Assembly (NCBI RefSeq): GCF_008065375.1
Contig: NZ_VJYI01000002.1
Span: 434,001 to 498,000, forward strand
Length of the DNA stretch: 64,000 nt
Direction: 5' to 3'
Source of the DNA: Nonomuraea sp. SYSU D8015
GTDB lineage: Bacteria > Actinomycetota > Actinomycetes > Streptosporangiales > Streptosporangiaceae
Numbering within the stretch: the stretch's first letter is position 1; each line of letters starts with the position of its first letter. The position numbers and the translations under genes were made by a program. The notes below the pieces were generated by a model, which was not told the origin of the DNA, searched no databases, and saw only the letters and a program-made list of their open reading frames with translations. Below, in pieces: positions 34,904 through 42,683 of this stretch.

Positions 34904-34935
34904 AGGCCCTCTCCCCGTACTCGAGAAGAGGGCCT
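34904..34935 (-). terminator. Hairpin downstream of tRNA-Ser
   Basis: A perfect 9-bp stem (34904-34912 with 34927-34935) begins 9 nt after the tRNA 3' end on the minus strand. A T-containing tail (TTCTCG) follows the stem on that strand. It fits an intrinsic terminator for the tRNA gene. Confidence 0.65.
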
Positions 34936-34943
34936 CTCACCTG

Positions 34944-35033
34944 CGGAGGATCGGGGATTTGAACCCCGGATGGGCGGTAAACCCAAACCGCATTAGCAGT
35001 GCGGCGCCATAGACCTGACTAGGCGAATCCTCC
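34944..35033 (-). tRNA. tRNA-Ser (anticodon GCU)
   Basis: The minus strand reads GGAGGATTCGCCTAG at the 5' end and closes with CCCCGATCCTCCG, giving a complete acceptor stem of 7 bp. The anticodon loop CTGCTAA has anticodon GCU. A long variable arm (GGGTTTACCGCCC) identifies a class II tRNA, and the T-loop GGTTCAAATCC is canonical. CCA is not encoded. It is bordered by an integrase remnant, so this is a likely past integration site. Confidence 0.95.
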
Positions 35034-35172
35034 TGGAAGCCGTTGTGGCTCAGCACAGCGTACCGGCCTTCTGGCGAGGCGGCAAAGCGATTGCGTTCCC
35101 GCGTCCTCCCCGGGATGGTTCCGATGCGGTTCCCGGGGTCTCGCTGGATGGTTTTTCCGCCTTCGTCAAGAG

Positions 35173-35249
35173 TTATCAACAGCCTGTGGGTAACTGTCTG
35201 TGGATGAAGCCCGCCCAGAGCGTGGGCGGGCTTCACAGGCTGTGGATAA
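35173..35249. other. Cluster of DnaA-box-like 9-mers
   Basis: Four sites within 77 bp: TTATCAACA (35173, plus), TGTGGGTAA (35185, minus sense), TGTGGATGA (35199) and TGTGGATAA (35241), the last a perfect complement of the TTATCCACA consensus and the others one mismatch away. Two copies lie in longer similar 16-mers (ACAGCCTGTGGGTAAC and ACAGGCTGTGGATAAC). No dnaA/dnaN or replication gene is in the window. Confidence 0.5.
35205..35235 (-). terminator. Hairpin terminator after yceI
   Basis: A perfect 13-bp stem (35205-35217 with 35223-35235) with a 5-nt loop, about 28 nt past the yceI-type stop codon on the minus strand. It is embedded in the DnaA-box-like cluster. Confidence 0.7.
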
Positions 35250-35263
35250 CCTCGGAGGCAGTC

Positions 35264-35827
35264 TCAGGCGGCCGGGTTGGCCTCGCCCTCGATCTCGATC
35301 TTGATCTTCTTGCCCACCAGCACGCCGCCGGTCTCCAGGGCCTGGTTCCAGGTCAGGCCGAACTCCTCGCGGTCGATCTCGGCGCTGATCGAGAAGCCCC
35401 ACACCGCGGCGCCCCACGGGTTCGTGCCCGCGCCGCCGTACTCGACGGTGAGCTCGACCTCCTTGGTGACGTCACGGATGGTGAGGTCGCCTACGACGGT
35501 GAACTCGTCGCCGGAGTGGCCCACCACACGGGTGCTCTTGAAGGTGATCTCCGGGAACTTCTCGGCGGAGAGGAAGTCGTCGCTGCGGAGGTGGCCGTCG
35601 CGGTCGGCGACGCCGGTGCTGATGCTGTCCGTCTGGATCGTCAGCTCGGCGCTGGACTCCAGGGGGTTCTCGGCGATCGTGACCGAGCCCTTGAAGGTGC
35701 CGAAGCTGCCGCGGACCTTGCTGACCATCATGTGCTTGACCACGAAACCGATGGTGGTGTGGGCGACGTCCAGGTTGTAGGTGCCGGCGGCGGGGAGGGT
35801 CAGGGACTCCCAGGTGCGGGTGGTCAT
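35264..35827 (-). CDS. YceI-family protein
   Basis: A 187-aa YceI beta-barrel (lipocalin-like) protein: YNLDVAHTTIGFVVKHMMVS, GSFGTFKGSVTIAENP, LRSDDFLSAEKFPEITFKST, GDLTIRDVTKEVELTVEYGG. It has no signal peptide, so it is probably cytoplasmic, as in many actinobacteria. Family members bind isoprenoid or polyprenyl ligands. AAGGAGAA precedes the ATG. It diverges from a MarR gene, which probably regulates it through the site at 35887-35896. Confidence 0.92.
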   Translation of the reverse strand: MTTRTWESLTLPAAGTYNLDVAHTTIGFVVKHMMVSKVRGSFGTFKGSVTIAENPLESSAELTIQTDSISTGVADRDGHLRSDDFLSAEKFPEITFKSTRVVGHSGDEFTVVGDLTIRDVTKEVELTVEYGGAGTNPWGAAVWGFSISAEIDREEFGLTWNQALETGGVLVGKKIKIEIEGEANPAA

Positions 35828-35886
35828 GGGGTTCTCCTTCAGAAAGCTTGCGGTGCGGATGTCTGCGGCAACAAATGTCTACACGA

Positions 35887-35896
35887 GGAATATTCC
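35887..35896. promoter_or_regulatory. Palindrome GGAATATTCC, candidate MarR operator
   Basis: A perfect 10-bp palindrome, extended imperfectly to CGAG/CTCG arms, in the 95-bp divergent gap between yceI and the MarR gene. Position suggests the regulator's binding site. Confidence 0.45.
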
Positions 35897-35922
35897 GCTC
35901 GTCAACTATCGTCCGCTAAGGT

Positions 35923-36501
35923 ATGACTGTGATGAACTTTGACGACCCCCGGCTGACGGCGATGGGACTGCTGTCCGAGGTGCATGCCGGCCTCATGGCC
36001 AGGTTCCAGCCGGTGCTTGCCGCGGCGGGGTTGTCGGAAGTCGACTTCGAGACCGTCATCCGGCTGGCCCGCACCCCCGGACAGCAGCTGCGGATGAGCG
36101 ATCTCGCGGCGCAGACGGGGTTGTCCACCAGCGGGGTGACACGCGTCGTCGACCGGCTCGAACGCCAAGGACTGGTGAAGAGGCGGGCGTGTGCCAGCGA
36201 TCGGCGAGCGTCCTATGCCGCGCTCACCGAGGCCGGGCGGGAGCGGCTGGAGTCGATGCTGCCGGACCATCTCCAGGACATCGAGGCGACCTTCACGGGC
36301 CTGCTGGACGCCGAGGAGCTGAAGGCGTTCCTGGGCATGCTGCGCAAGATCCGGGACGTGGTGCGGCCCTGTGCCACCGTCGGCGCCGAAGGGCACCACA
36401 TTCCAGCCTCCGGGGAGGGCGAGTGCACCCGCGCGGGCGAGCCCGACATGGCCGCCACCCCCGGAGGCGAGCGCGACACAGCCCCCGCCGCCTCCACCTG
36501 A
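35923..36501 (+). CDS. MarR-family transcriptional regulator
   Basis: A 192-aa regulator; ATG 35932 is an alternative start. The winged helix is LRMSDLAAQTGLSTSGVTRV followed by the wing RLERQGLVKRRACASDRRAS. A non-conserved 45-residue tail is rich in Pro/Gly/Glu and contains Cys and His (CATVGAEGHH, GEGEC), longer than most MarR proteins, perhaps redox- or metal-responsive. Divergent from yceI. Confidence 0.88.
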   Translation: MTVMNFDDPRLTAMGLLSEVHAGLMARFQPVLAAAGLSEVDFETVIRLARTPGQQLRMSDLAAQTGLSTSGVTRVVDRLERQGLVKRRACASDRRASYAALTEAGRERLESMLPDHLQDIEATFTGLLDAEELKAFLGMLRKIRDVVRPCATVGAEGHHIPASGEGECTRAGEPDMAATPGGERDTAPAAST

Positions 36502-36513
36502 CCGCCTGGAGCC

Positions 36514-37011
36514 CTAGCTCCGCAGGCCCAGGGCGACGCGTAGCTTGGCCATCCCGCGCGACACCGTGCTCTTCACCGTGCCGACACTGATCCCCAGCGT
36601 CTTGGCGATCTCCGGCTCCGTCATGTCCTCGTAGTAGCGGAGCACGATCGCCGCCCGCATCCGTTCGGGCAGCTCCTCCAGGGCCTGCTGGAGCTGCTCG
36701 TGAACCTCCCCGCAGACGACCGGCTCGGACGACGCCGTCACCTCGGGCAGCTCGTCCGAGGGATACTCCTCCAGCTTGCGCCGCCGCCACTGCGAGATGT
36801 TGATGTTCACCATGGCCCGCCGTACGTACCCGTCCAGCGCTCCCCGGTCCTCGATGCGCTCCCACGCCAGGTACGTCTTGGTCAGCGCGTTCTGCAGCAG
36901 GTCCTCCGCGTCCAGAGGGTGCCCGGTGAGCTGGTGGGCGGCGCGCAGCAGCGCGGGACCGCGGGTCCTGACGTACTCGCGGAACTCTTCTTCCCAGCCG
37001 GCGGTCTGCAT
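36514..37011 (-). CDS. SigE-family (ECF-like) RNA polymerase sigma factor
   Basis: A 165-aa two-domain sigma factor. ATG 37011 (MQTAGWEEEFREYVRTRG) is chosen by alignment with the paralogues at 40496 and 42684; upstream codons are not family-like. Region 2 has LTGHPLDAEDLLQNALTKTY, and region 4 has LPERMRAAIVLRYYEDMTEP followed by IAKTLGISVGTVKSTVSRGM. The SigE70-like subfamily often acts without a classical anti-sigma gene. None lies downstream here. Confidence 0.9.
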   Translation of the reverse strand: MQTAGWEEEFREYVRTRGPALLRAAHQLTGHPLDAEDLLQNALTKTYLAWERIEDRGALDGYVRRAMVNINISQWRRRKLEEYPSDELPEVTASSEPVVCGEVHEQLQQALEELPERMRAAIVLRYYEDMTEPEIAKTLGISVGTVKSTVSRGMAKLRVALGLRS

Positions 37012-37229
37012 CGTGGCCAGAATCGCAGCTAGATGCCCTATAAGGCCTGAACCGGAATTCAGGTTTCGGCCCGCCGACGATAAAGGTAGGCCAAGGTCGG
37101 TGGCGGTTTCTCCGCCGACGGGTGTCAAGTACCTCCCCCGGGGATGCGTATTTTGCTCTTGTCCACGCGCTCCGGCGTGAGGCGCCCCCGAGTCGTGTGA
37201 ACCTAGTATCCGAGCGAGGGAGGGGCGGG

Positions 37230-38177
37230 ATGGGTCATCCGAGCGTTGAGCGCCGCCGGGTGCTCGCCGCGGCCGCGCTCGGCCGCGAGTCCGGCGTGCC
37301 AGGCCCTGATCCGGGCAGCGGAGACCCCATGACCGCCGTCGCCGGCGAGATCCTAGACGTCAGCCCCCATCTCATCGTCATCGAGACCCCGGAGGGCACG
37401 GAGGAACGACTGGTCATCGCGCCCTGGGCCACCGCCTGGCACGGCGCCGACGCCGCTCCCGCCGATCTCCCGGTGGGTTCCATGGTCATCATGCGGGCCC
37501 TGCGCGACGGGCGCGTGGTCGAGCGGATCTGGGCGGACACCACGCGCATCACGGGGACGATCCTGTCGATCAGCGGGCGCAAGGACCTGACGGTCGAGCT
37601 CGACTGCGGGCCCCACCGCGGGCACCGGACGATCGTCATCCCGTATCGGGCATCGGGGCGGCTGCAGGTGCGGCATCCCAAGTTCGAGCCCGGCTATCTC
37701 TTCGACGCGATCGGCATCAGGCGCGACGGCACCGGTCTGGCGTTGCTGCCGGCGACCTCGCAGCCACCGTATCCGGCCCGCGCCGTGCCGCCCCCGCCGC
37801 CCGCGTACGCCGGCCTCCAATCGCGCATCTCGGGCACCGTGACCTGGTCGGACATGTTCGACGAGGAAGAGCGCGGCGCGGCCTACCCCATGCTGGAGCG
37901 TCCCGACACCGGTTGTCCCGACGCCGGCGTCTCCTGCGCGGGACTGCCGTACCTCGCCCTCGGCTCCCTCCTCCAGATCAGGAACATCTGCTCGCGCCGC
38001 TCCGCCAACGTGCCGGTGGTGGCCTGCGGGTGTGTGGCCGGGCGGTTCTGCGACCGCTGCGTCGAGTGCGACACCTCGCCGCGCGGGCGGATCGCCGAGC
38101 TTTCGCCGTTCTCCTATGTGGAGCTCGGCGGCGACCTCGTGAAAGGCTGCTTCAACGCTCAGATCGGATTGGGATGA
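37230..38177 (+). CDS. Cys-rich hypothetical protein coupled to MauE
   Basis: A 315-aa protein. ATG 37230 follows AGGGAGGGG; the longer frame to 37122 has no ribosome site. Residues about 28-200 form a beta-rich, OB-like region (GEILDVSPHLIVIETPEGTE, GTILSISGRKDLTVELDCG). The C-terminal 80 residues carry six or more Cys: TGCPDAGVSC, NIC, then ACGCVAGRFCDRCVEC. The Cys cluster suggests a disulfide-rich or metal-binding domain. The stop overlaps the MauE gene (ATGA), so the pair probably works together in thiol redox. No known family is recognised. Confidence 0.6.
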   Translation: MGHPSVERRRVLAAAALGRESGVPGPDPGSGDPMTAVAGEILDVSPHLIVIETPEGTEERLVIAPWATAWHGADAAPADLPVGSMVIMRALRDGRVVERIWADTTRITGTILSISGRKDLTVELDCGPHRGHRTIVIPYRASGRLQVRHPKFEPGYLFDAIGIRRDGTGLALLPATSQPPYPARAVPPPPPAYAGLQSRISGTVTWSDMFDEEERGAAYPMLERPDTGCPDAGVSCAGLPYLALGSLLQIRNICSRRSANVPVVACGCVAGRFCDRCVECDTSPRGRIAELSPFSYVELGGDLVKGCFNAQIGLG

Positions 38178-38974
38178 CGCACGTGCTGGAATCGCAGCTG
38201 CCGATCCTGATCGTGCTGCTGGTCCTGGGCACGGTCGCCAAGGTCGCCACGGTGCGGTCCGGAGGTGAGCCGGGAGCGCTGTCCCGGCTGGGTCCGGCAG
38301 TGCTGGTCCCCGACCGCATGAAGGCGCCCGTGATGGTGGCGTGCGCGGCCGGCGAGCTGGTGATGGCCGCCGGGCTGCTGCTCACGACGCATCCGATCTT
38401 CCGGTGGGGCACGGTCGCGTTCTTCGCGCTGTCCACGTACGTGCTGCTGGAGCTGCGCAGGCGGCGGCCCGACGCGGGGTGCGGGTGCTTCGGCGAGGTG
38501 AGCTCGGCGCCGGTCGGGCTGCGCTCGATCGGCCGGACGGTGGCGCTGACCGTCATGTCGGTGATGTCGGTGTGGGCGCCGGTGACGGGCTGGGAGGCGG
38601 CGATCCGGCCGTCGTGGCTGATGGCCGCGGGGGTGGCCGTGCTGCTCGCGCTGTCGCCGGAGATCGAGGAGATGATCGACAGGGTACGGTTCCGCGCGCC
38701 GTGCGAGCAGCGCCGCGGCCCCGCCGAGTCGGTCGTGCTGTCCAGGCTGCGGGCGAGCGGCACCTGGCGGGCCCACGAGGGCGAGCTGGCCTCGGCCGAG
38801 CCGTACGACAGCTGGCGCGAGCTGTGCTGGCGCTTCTTCGCCTTCCGCGACCAGGACCAGAACGACGTGGTGTTCGCGGTCTATCTGAGCGGGCGGCGCC
38901 CGGCGGTGCGGATGGCCGTGGTCAGCGCGGAGGACAGCGGGTCTCTGCCGGAATATACGCCAGTATCGGCCTGA
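38174..38974 (+). CDS. MauE/DoxX-type redox-associated membrane protein
   Basis: A 266-aa protein starting MTHVLESQLPILIVLLVLG. Four membrane helices (about 8-26, 50-70, 75-93, 122-160) surround the family motif GCGCFGE (near 102-108), a vicinal-type Cys pair like that of MauE, which supports disulfide formation for methylamine dehydrogenase. The extra C-terminal cytoplasmic domain (about 180-266) is not part of MauE and is of unknown function. It is coupled to the Cys-rich protein at 37230. Confidence 0.8.
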   Translation: MTHVLESQLPILIVLLVLGTVAKVATVRSGGEPGALSRLGPAVLVPDRMKAPVMVACAAGELVMAAGLLLTTHPIFRWGTVAFFALSTYVLLELRRRRPDAGCGCFGEVSSAPVGLRSIGRTVALTVMSVMSVWAPVTGWEAAIRPSWLMAAGVAVLLALSPEIEEMIDRVRFRAPCEQRRGPAESVVLSRLRASGTWRAHEGELASAEPYDSWRELCWRFFAFRDQDQNDVVFAVYLSGRRPAVRMAVVSAEDSGSLPEYTPVSA

Positions 38975-39018
38975 CGCTAGAGAGTCGTAGATTTCCCTCG
39001 ACAGGCATGGCGATATAG

Positions 39019-39062
39019 CTCTATTGGGCTGTCTAGCTTCCCCACTAGACAGCCCAATAGAG
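39019..39062. terminator. Very long perfect hairpin between convergent genes
   Basis: A perfect 18-bp stem (39019-39036 with 39045-39062) and 8-nt loop. It lies 15 nt before the end of the AAA ATPase gene (minus) and 44 nt past the MauE gene. The stem (CTCTATTGGGCTGTCTAG) is lower in GC than its surroundings. Probably a bidirectional terminator. Confidence 0.75.
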
Positions 39063-39077
39063 GTCTAGGGGCGTCGC

Positions 39078-40259
39078 TCAAACCGGTTGAGCGCGCAGGA
39101 ACTTCCCGAAATGCGGCACCGTGAACGCGATCTGACCGCGCTCGGCGCTGTAGATGAGCCCTTTCTTGATGAGGCTGTCGCGGGCGGGCGAGAGGCTGGA
39201 CGGCTTGCGCCCGAGGGCGTCGGCCACGTCGGCGGTGGCGACCGGCTCGTCGCCGATCTGCGCCATGGCGTGCATGTAGTCGCGCTCGGCCGGGGTCGCC
39301 CGCTCGTAGCGGCTGCCGAAGAAGCCGACCGCGAGCTCCTCCTCGGCCTCCGGAGCCGAGACCTTGACGTCCTCCAGCGTGATCGGGCTGCGGGGCGCGA
39401 GGTCCCAGGCGACCTTGCCGTAGGCCTGCACGAAGTAGGGATAGCCGTCGGCGGCCTCGTAGAGCGCGTCGAGGGCCTCCGGGGTGAACTCCACCTCCTC
39501 CTCGCGCGCCGGCAGGATCAACGCCAGGTCGGCCGCCTCGCGGTCGAGCTTGTCGATGCGCGCGTAGCGGAAGAGCCGCTCGGAATAGCTCTTGCTGGCC
39601 GACAGCACGCTCGGCAGGTGCGGCAGCCCGGCGCCCACGACGATGAGCGGCCCACCCGACTGCGACAGCTCGTGGCAGGCGGCGCAGAGCGCCGAGACGT
39701 CGGCGGCCGGCACGTCCTGCATCTCGTCGATGAACAGCGCGATGCCGACGGCCAGGTCGGTGGCCACGCCGGCGGCGTCGACGAAGAGCTCGGTGAGGTC
39801 GATCTCGAGATCTCCCGAGTCGGCGCGCCCGCGGCTGGCGGGCACCTCGATGCCGGGCGACCAGTGCGACGTGCCCTTGGCCGCCGCCGGATCACGCATC
39901 GCGAACGCCTTGAGCACGCCGAGGAACTCCTCGATGCGCTCGGGCGCGCGGTGGCGCGGGGCCAGCTCGCGGATGGCCATGTGCAGGGCGGCCGCCACGG
40001 GCCGCCTGATCGACTGGTCGGGCCGGGCCTCGATCTTGCCCGTGCCCCACAGCCGCTGCATGGCCATGGACTTGAACGTGTTGAGCAGGACGGTCTTGCC
40101 GACGCCCCGCAGGCCGGTGACGACCATGCTCCGCTCGGGGCGGCCACGGGCCACGCGCTCGAGCACGACCTCGAACTGCTGCAGCTCTCGGTCGCGCCCG
40201 GCGAGCTCCGGGGGACGCTGTCCGGCGCCGGGGGCGTAGGGGTTTCGCACGGGGTCCAC
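39078..40259 (-). CDS. AAA+ ATPase with winged-helix C-terminus
   Basis: A 393-aa protein. GTG 40259 (MDPVRNPYAPGAGQRPPELA) is chosen; the open frame beyond it contains no family-like sequence. Walker A GLRGVGKTVLLN, Walker B ALFIDEMQD, sensor 1 VVGAGLP. The C-terminus is a winged-helix domain (VATADVADALGRKPSSLSPA). It resembles the ORC/CDC6-like or STAND-type ATPases annotated as ATP-binding proteins in actinobacteria; function unknown. It diverges from the sigma factor at 40496. Confidence 0.82.
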   Translation of the reverse strand: MDPVRNPYAPGAGQRPPELAGRDRELQQFEVVLERVARGRPERSMVVTGLRGVGKTVLLNTFKSMAMQRLWGTGKIEARPDQSIRRPVAAALHMAIRELAPRHRAPERIEEFLGVLKAFAMRDPAAAKGTSHWSPGIEVPASRGRADSGDLEIDLTELFVDAAGVATDLAVGIALFIDEMQDVPAADVSALCAACHELSQSGGPLIVVGAGLPHLPSVLSASKSYSERLFRYARIDKLDREAADLALILPAREEEVEFTPEALDALYEAADGYPYFVQAYGKVAWDLAPRSPITLEDVKVSAPEAEEELAVGFFGSRYERATPAERDYMHAMAQIGDEPVATADVADALGRKPSSLSPARDSLIKKGLIYSAERGQIAFTVPHFGKFLRAQPV

Positions 40260-40321
40260 GCTCTCGGACTTTATTGCCGGATATAGCGGCCGTCTTAGAT
40301 TTGGGAAGAAAGCGCTACGGC

Positions 40322-40362
40322 GTGTCCGAACAGGGGCCGGTGCGAGCACCGTCATCGGACAC
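40322..40362 (+). other. Nested hairpin in the divergent gap before the sigma factor
   Basis: An outer 8-bp stem (40322-40329 with 40355-40362) encloses an inner CGGTGC/GCACCG stem. It lies 134 nt before the sigma factor start and 63 nt before the ATPase start. It may be an operator or 5' UTR structure; no direct evidence of function. Confidence 0.35.
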
Positions 40363-40495
40363 ACCCCCTCTCACCAGGCCGAACCCTTGTTCGATTGCGG
40401 TACCTAAGACTGTAGCGCGGACTCGAACACTCATGCGATGGTTTCGAGTAAAAGATCTTTGCAACAGTGCGGACCCTCCCGTGCGTCTGGGTGTT

Positions 40496-40969
40496 GTGGA
40501 GGATTTCGAGGATTTCGTCCGCGCCCGGGGCAAGGCCCTGCTCAGGTACGGCTACGTGCTCACCGGCAACGCCGACGACGCGGCCGACCTGGTGCAGGAG
40601 GCGCTGCTCAAGTTGAACGGCGCCTGGCGCAGGGTCCGCAACAAGGACAATCCCGAGTCCTACGTACGCACGATCATGGCCCGCCAGCACGTCAGCTGGT
40701 GGCGCAGGCGACGCAGGGAGCACGTGACGGACGACGTGCCCGAGGGTTCCTACACCGACGATCACACCTTCGGCGAGCTGTGGAAGGAGCTGGCCACGCT
40801 GCCGCGCAAGCAGCGGGTCGTCCTGGTGCTGCGTTACTACGAGGACCTGTCGGACCAGGAGATCTCCGACATCCTCGGCATCTCCCGCGGAACCGTGCGA
40901 AGCCAAGCCTTCCACGCGCTCAACGCACTGCGCGTCAAGCCATCGGTACTCGAAAGGGGACGGACATGA
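40496..40969 (+). CDS. SigE-family RNA polymerase sigma factor
   Basis: A 157-aa sigma factor. GTG 40496 (MEDFEDFVRARGKALLRYGY) is preferred because the paralogue at 42684 begins the same way; GTG 40481 is possible. Region 2 has LTGNADDAADLVQEALLKL, region 4 has LPRKQRVVLVLRYYEDLSDQ and ISDILGISRGTVRSQAFHAL. It overlaps the following membrane beta-propeller gene by ATGA; that pair is repeated at 42684-44413. Confidence 0.9.
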   Translation: MEDFEDFVRARGKALLRYGYVLTGNADDAADLVQEALLKLNGAWRRVRNKDNPESYVRTIMARQHVSWWRRRRREHVTDDVPEGSYTDDHTFGELWKELATLPRKQRVVLVLRYYEDLSDQEISDILGISRGTVRSQAFHALNALRVKPSVLERGRT

Positions 40970-42165
40970 GGACCGAGGAGGAGCTGACGGGCGCCCTGCG
41001 CGCGGCGGCCGAGCACGCTCCCGACGAGAGCGACCTGCTCGCCGGCGTCGAAACGCTCAAGCACCAACGGGCCAGGCGGCGCGTGCGCACGCTGGCGGCC
41101 GCGGCCGCCGTGGTGGTCGTGGCGGTAGGGGGCGCCGGACTCCGCGGCGCCTTGTCCATCGGGGGCGAAGGCGACGTGGCCACGACCACCACCCCGGTTC
41201 CGTTTCCGGAGGTCACCAGGACGGTCACCCTCGATTCACGGCCCGAGAAGGCGGTGCCGGCGGCGAAGCTCTGGCCCACGGCGGTCCTCACCGTGCCCAC
41301 CATGAACGCCGAAGGCATGAAGTACGAGCCGATCACCGGCATCGGCGTCACACAGGTCCTGCTCCTCGCATCCTCTCTGGAGGGAACCAGGATCGAGGTG
41401 TACGACGCCGCCACCAAGCGGGCCCGCGTGGTGACCACGGTCCCCATGAAGCCCACCGCCGTCCCGCCGACCGTGACCGCCGACGGCAAGAACGTCGCCT
41501 GGATGTCCTCCGGCACCAAGCGCGGAGTGTCGGTGCGGGAGATCTGGACGGCCCCGCTGTCGGGCGGCAAGGCGAGACCGGTCGCCACCATCAGCGGCCC
41601 CCCGGCCGACATCGACGCGCTCGCGATCAACGGGGACCGGATCGTCTGGTCGGAACGCCGCGGCGACGTGTGGAGCATCCCCCTCTCCGGCGGCGCGGCA
41701 GCGCGAATCCCCACCGGTCGCGGACTGCGCCTGCTGAGATGGCCATGGGCCAGCGACGCGCCCGCGGGGCCCGACAGCAGCGTCCGTGGCCAGAGCAAGG
41801 TCGTCGATCTGACGACCGGATCCACGATCAAGGTCGTCACGCGGCCCGGGACGCAGGGACTGCGCTGCGGGCCGTTCTGGTGCTTCGGACACGACGAGAC
41901 GGGCGCTTTGGTGCAGCGGATCGACGGCAGCAACCTGCGATACCTCGACGACCGCGGCTTCTGGGGACGGCCGGCGATGGCGCCGATCCTCAACCGGTTC
42001 GTGCTGAGAGGCAGCGGGATCTACGACATCGCGACCGACCGGGCGGCCGCCATCGAGGGCAGGTGGACGGCCGTGGCCGCCGGGCATCCCACGATCGTCT
42101 ACTGGGAGGGCGGGCGGGGTACCTTCCGCGTGCTCAACTTGGCAGCCGTACCACCTGCGCAATAG
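40966..42165 (+). CDS. Membrane-anchored beta-propeller protein, partner of a SigE-family sigma factor
   Basis: A 399-aa protein with a short cytoplasmic N-terminus (MRTEEELTGALRAAAEHAPD), one membrane helix (about 42-62) and a large external domain of repeated beta blades: DGKNVAWMSS, NGDRIVWSERRGDVWSIPL, GHPTIVYWEGG. A C-x4-C pair (RCGPFWCFGHD) is conserved in the paralogue at 43148. The topology is that of an anti-sigma/regulatory partner: cytoplasmic segment, helix, sensor. Direct anti-sigma activity is an inference from coupling. Confidence 0.75.
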   Translation: MRTEEELTGALRAAAEHAPDESDLLAGVETLKHQRARRRVRTLAAAAAVVVVAVGGAGLRGALSIGGEGDVATTTTPVPFPEVTRTVTLDSRPEKAVPAAKLWPTAVLTVPTMNAEGMKYEPITGIGVTQVLLLASSLEGTRIEVYDAATKRARVVTTVPMKPTAVPPTVTADGKNVAWMSSGTKRGVSVREIWTAPLSGGKARPVATISGPPADIDALAINGDRIVWSERRGDVWSIPLSGGAAARIPTGRGLRLLRWPWASDAPAGPDSSVRGQSKVVDLTTGSTIKVVTRPGTQGLRCGPFWCFGHDETGALVQRIDGSNLRYLDDRGFWGRPAMAPILNRFVLRGSGIYDIATDRAAAIEGRWTAVAAGHPTIVYWEGGRGTFRVLNLAAVPPAQ

Positions 42166-42175
42166 CGTTCGCACC

Positions 42176-42634
42176 ATGCGGACCTTCGCGAATGTTCAGG
42201 AGCTCAAGGCGGCCGTCGGCGAGACGTTCGGCCCCACCGAGTGGCGCACCGTCACCCAGGAACAGGTCGACACCTTCGCCGACGCCACCGACGACCACCA
42301 GTGGATCCACGTGGACGTGGACCGGGCCAAGGAGGGGCCGTTCGGGGGCACGATCGCGCACGGCTACCTCACCCTGTCGCTGCTTCCGGCGTTCATGTTC
42401 GAGATGGTCAAGGTCGAGGGCATCGCGATGGGGGTCAACTACGGCCTCAACAAGGTCCGCTTCCCGAGGCCCGTGCCCGTCGGCGCGCGGATCAGGGCCG
42501 TGGGCGAGCTCACCGACGTCAAGGGCACCCCGGCCGGTTACCTTTCCAACCTGAAGATGACGATCGAGATCGAGGGCGAGAAGCGGCCTGCCTGCGTGGC
42601 CGAAACCCTCAGTTTGTACGTCCCCGCCGAATAA
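42176..42634 (+). CDS. MaoC-family dehydratase
   Basis: A 152-aa hot-dog fold enoyl-CoA hydratase-like protein. The hydratase motif is present: DATDDHQWIHVDVDRAKEGP (catalytic Asp and His), then FGGTIAHGYLTLSLLP and VNYGLNKVRFPRPV. It probably acts on acyl-CoA or acyl-ACP substrates. It lies between two paralogous sigma/beta-propeller modules, 10 nt after the first, so it may be co-transcribed with it. Confidence 0.92.
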   Translation: MRTFANVQELKAAVGETFGPTEWRTVTQEQVDTFADATDDHQWIHVDVDRAKEGPFGGTIAHGYLTLSLLPAFMFEMVKVEGIAMGVNYGLNKVRFPRPVPVGARIRAVGELTDVKGTPAGYLSNLKMTIEIEGEKRPACVAETLSLYVPAE

Positions 42635-42683
42635 GCCCCGTTTCACGTGCAACACTGACGCGCCCTCAGCGATCCCTGGGTTC

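Noticed and set aside
34944..35033. Minus-strand ORFs crossing the tRNA-Ser gene (CTCGGS/ILRR-like ends)
   Set aside because: They run through the tRNA; no protein family and no ribosome site.
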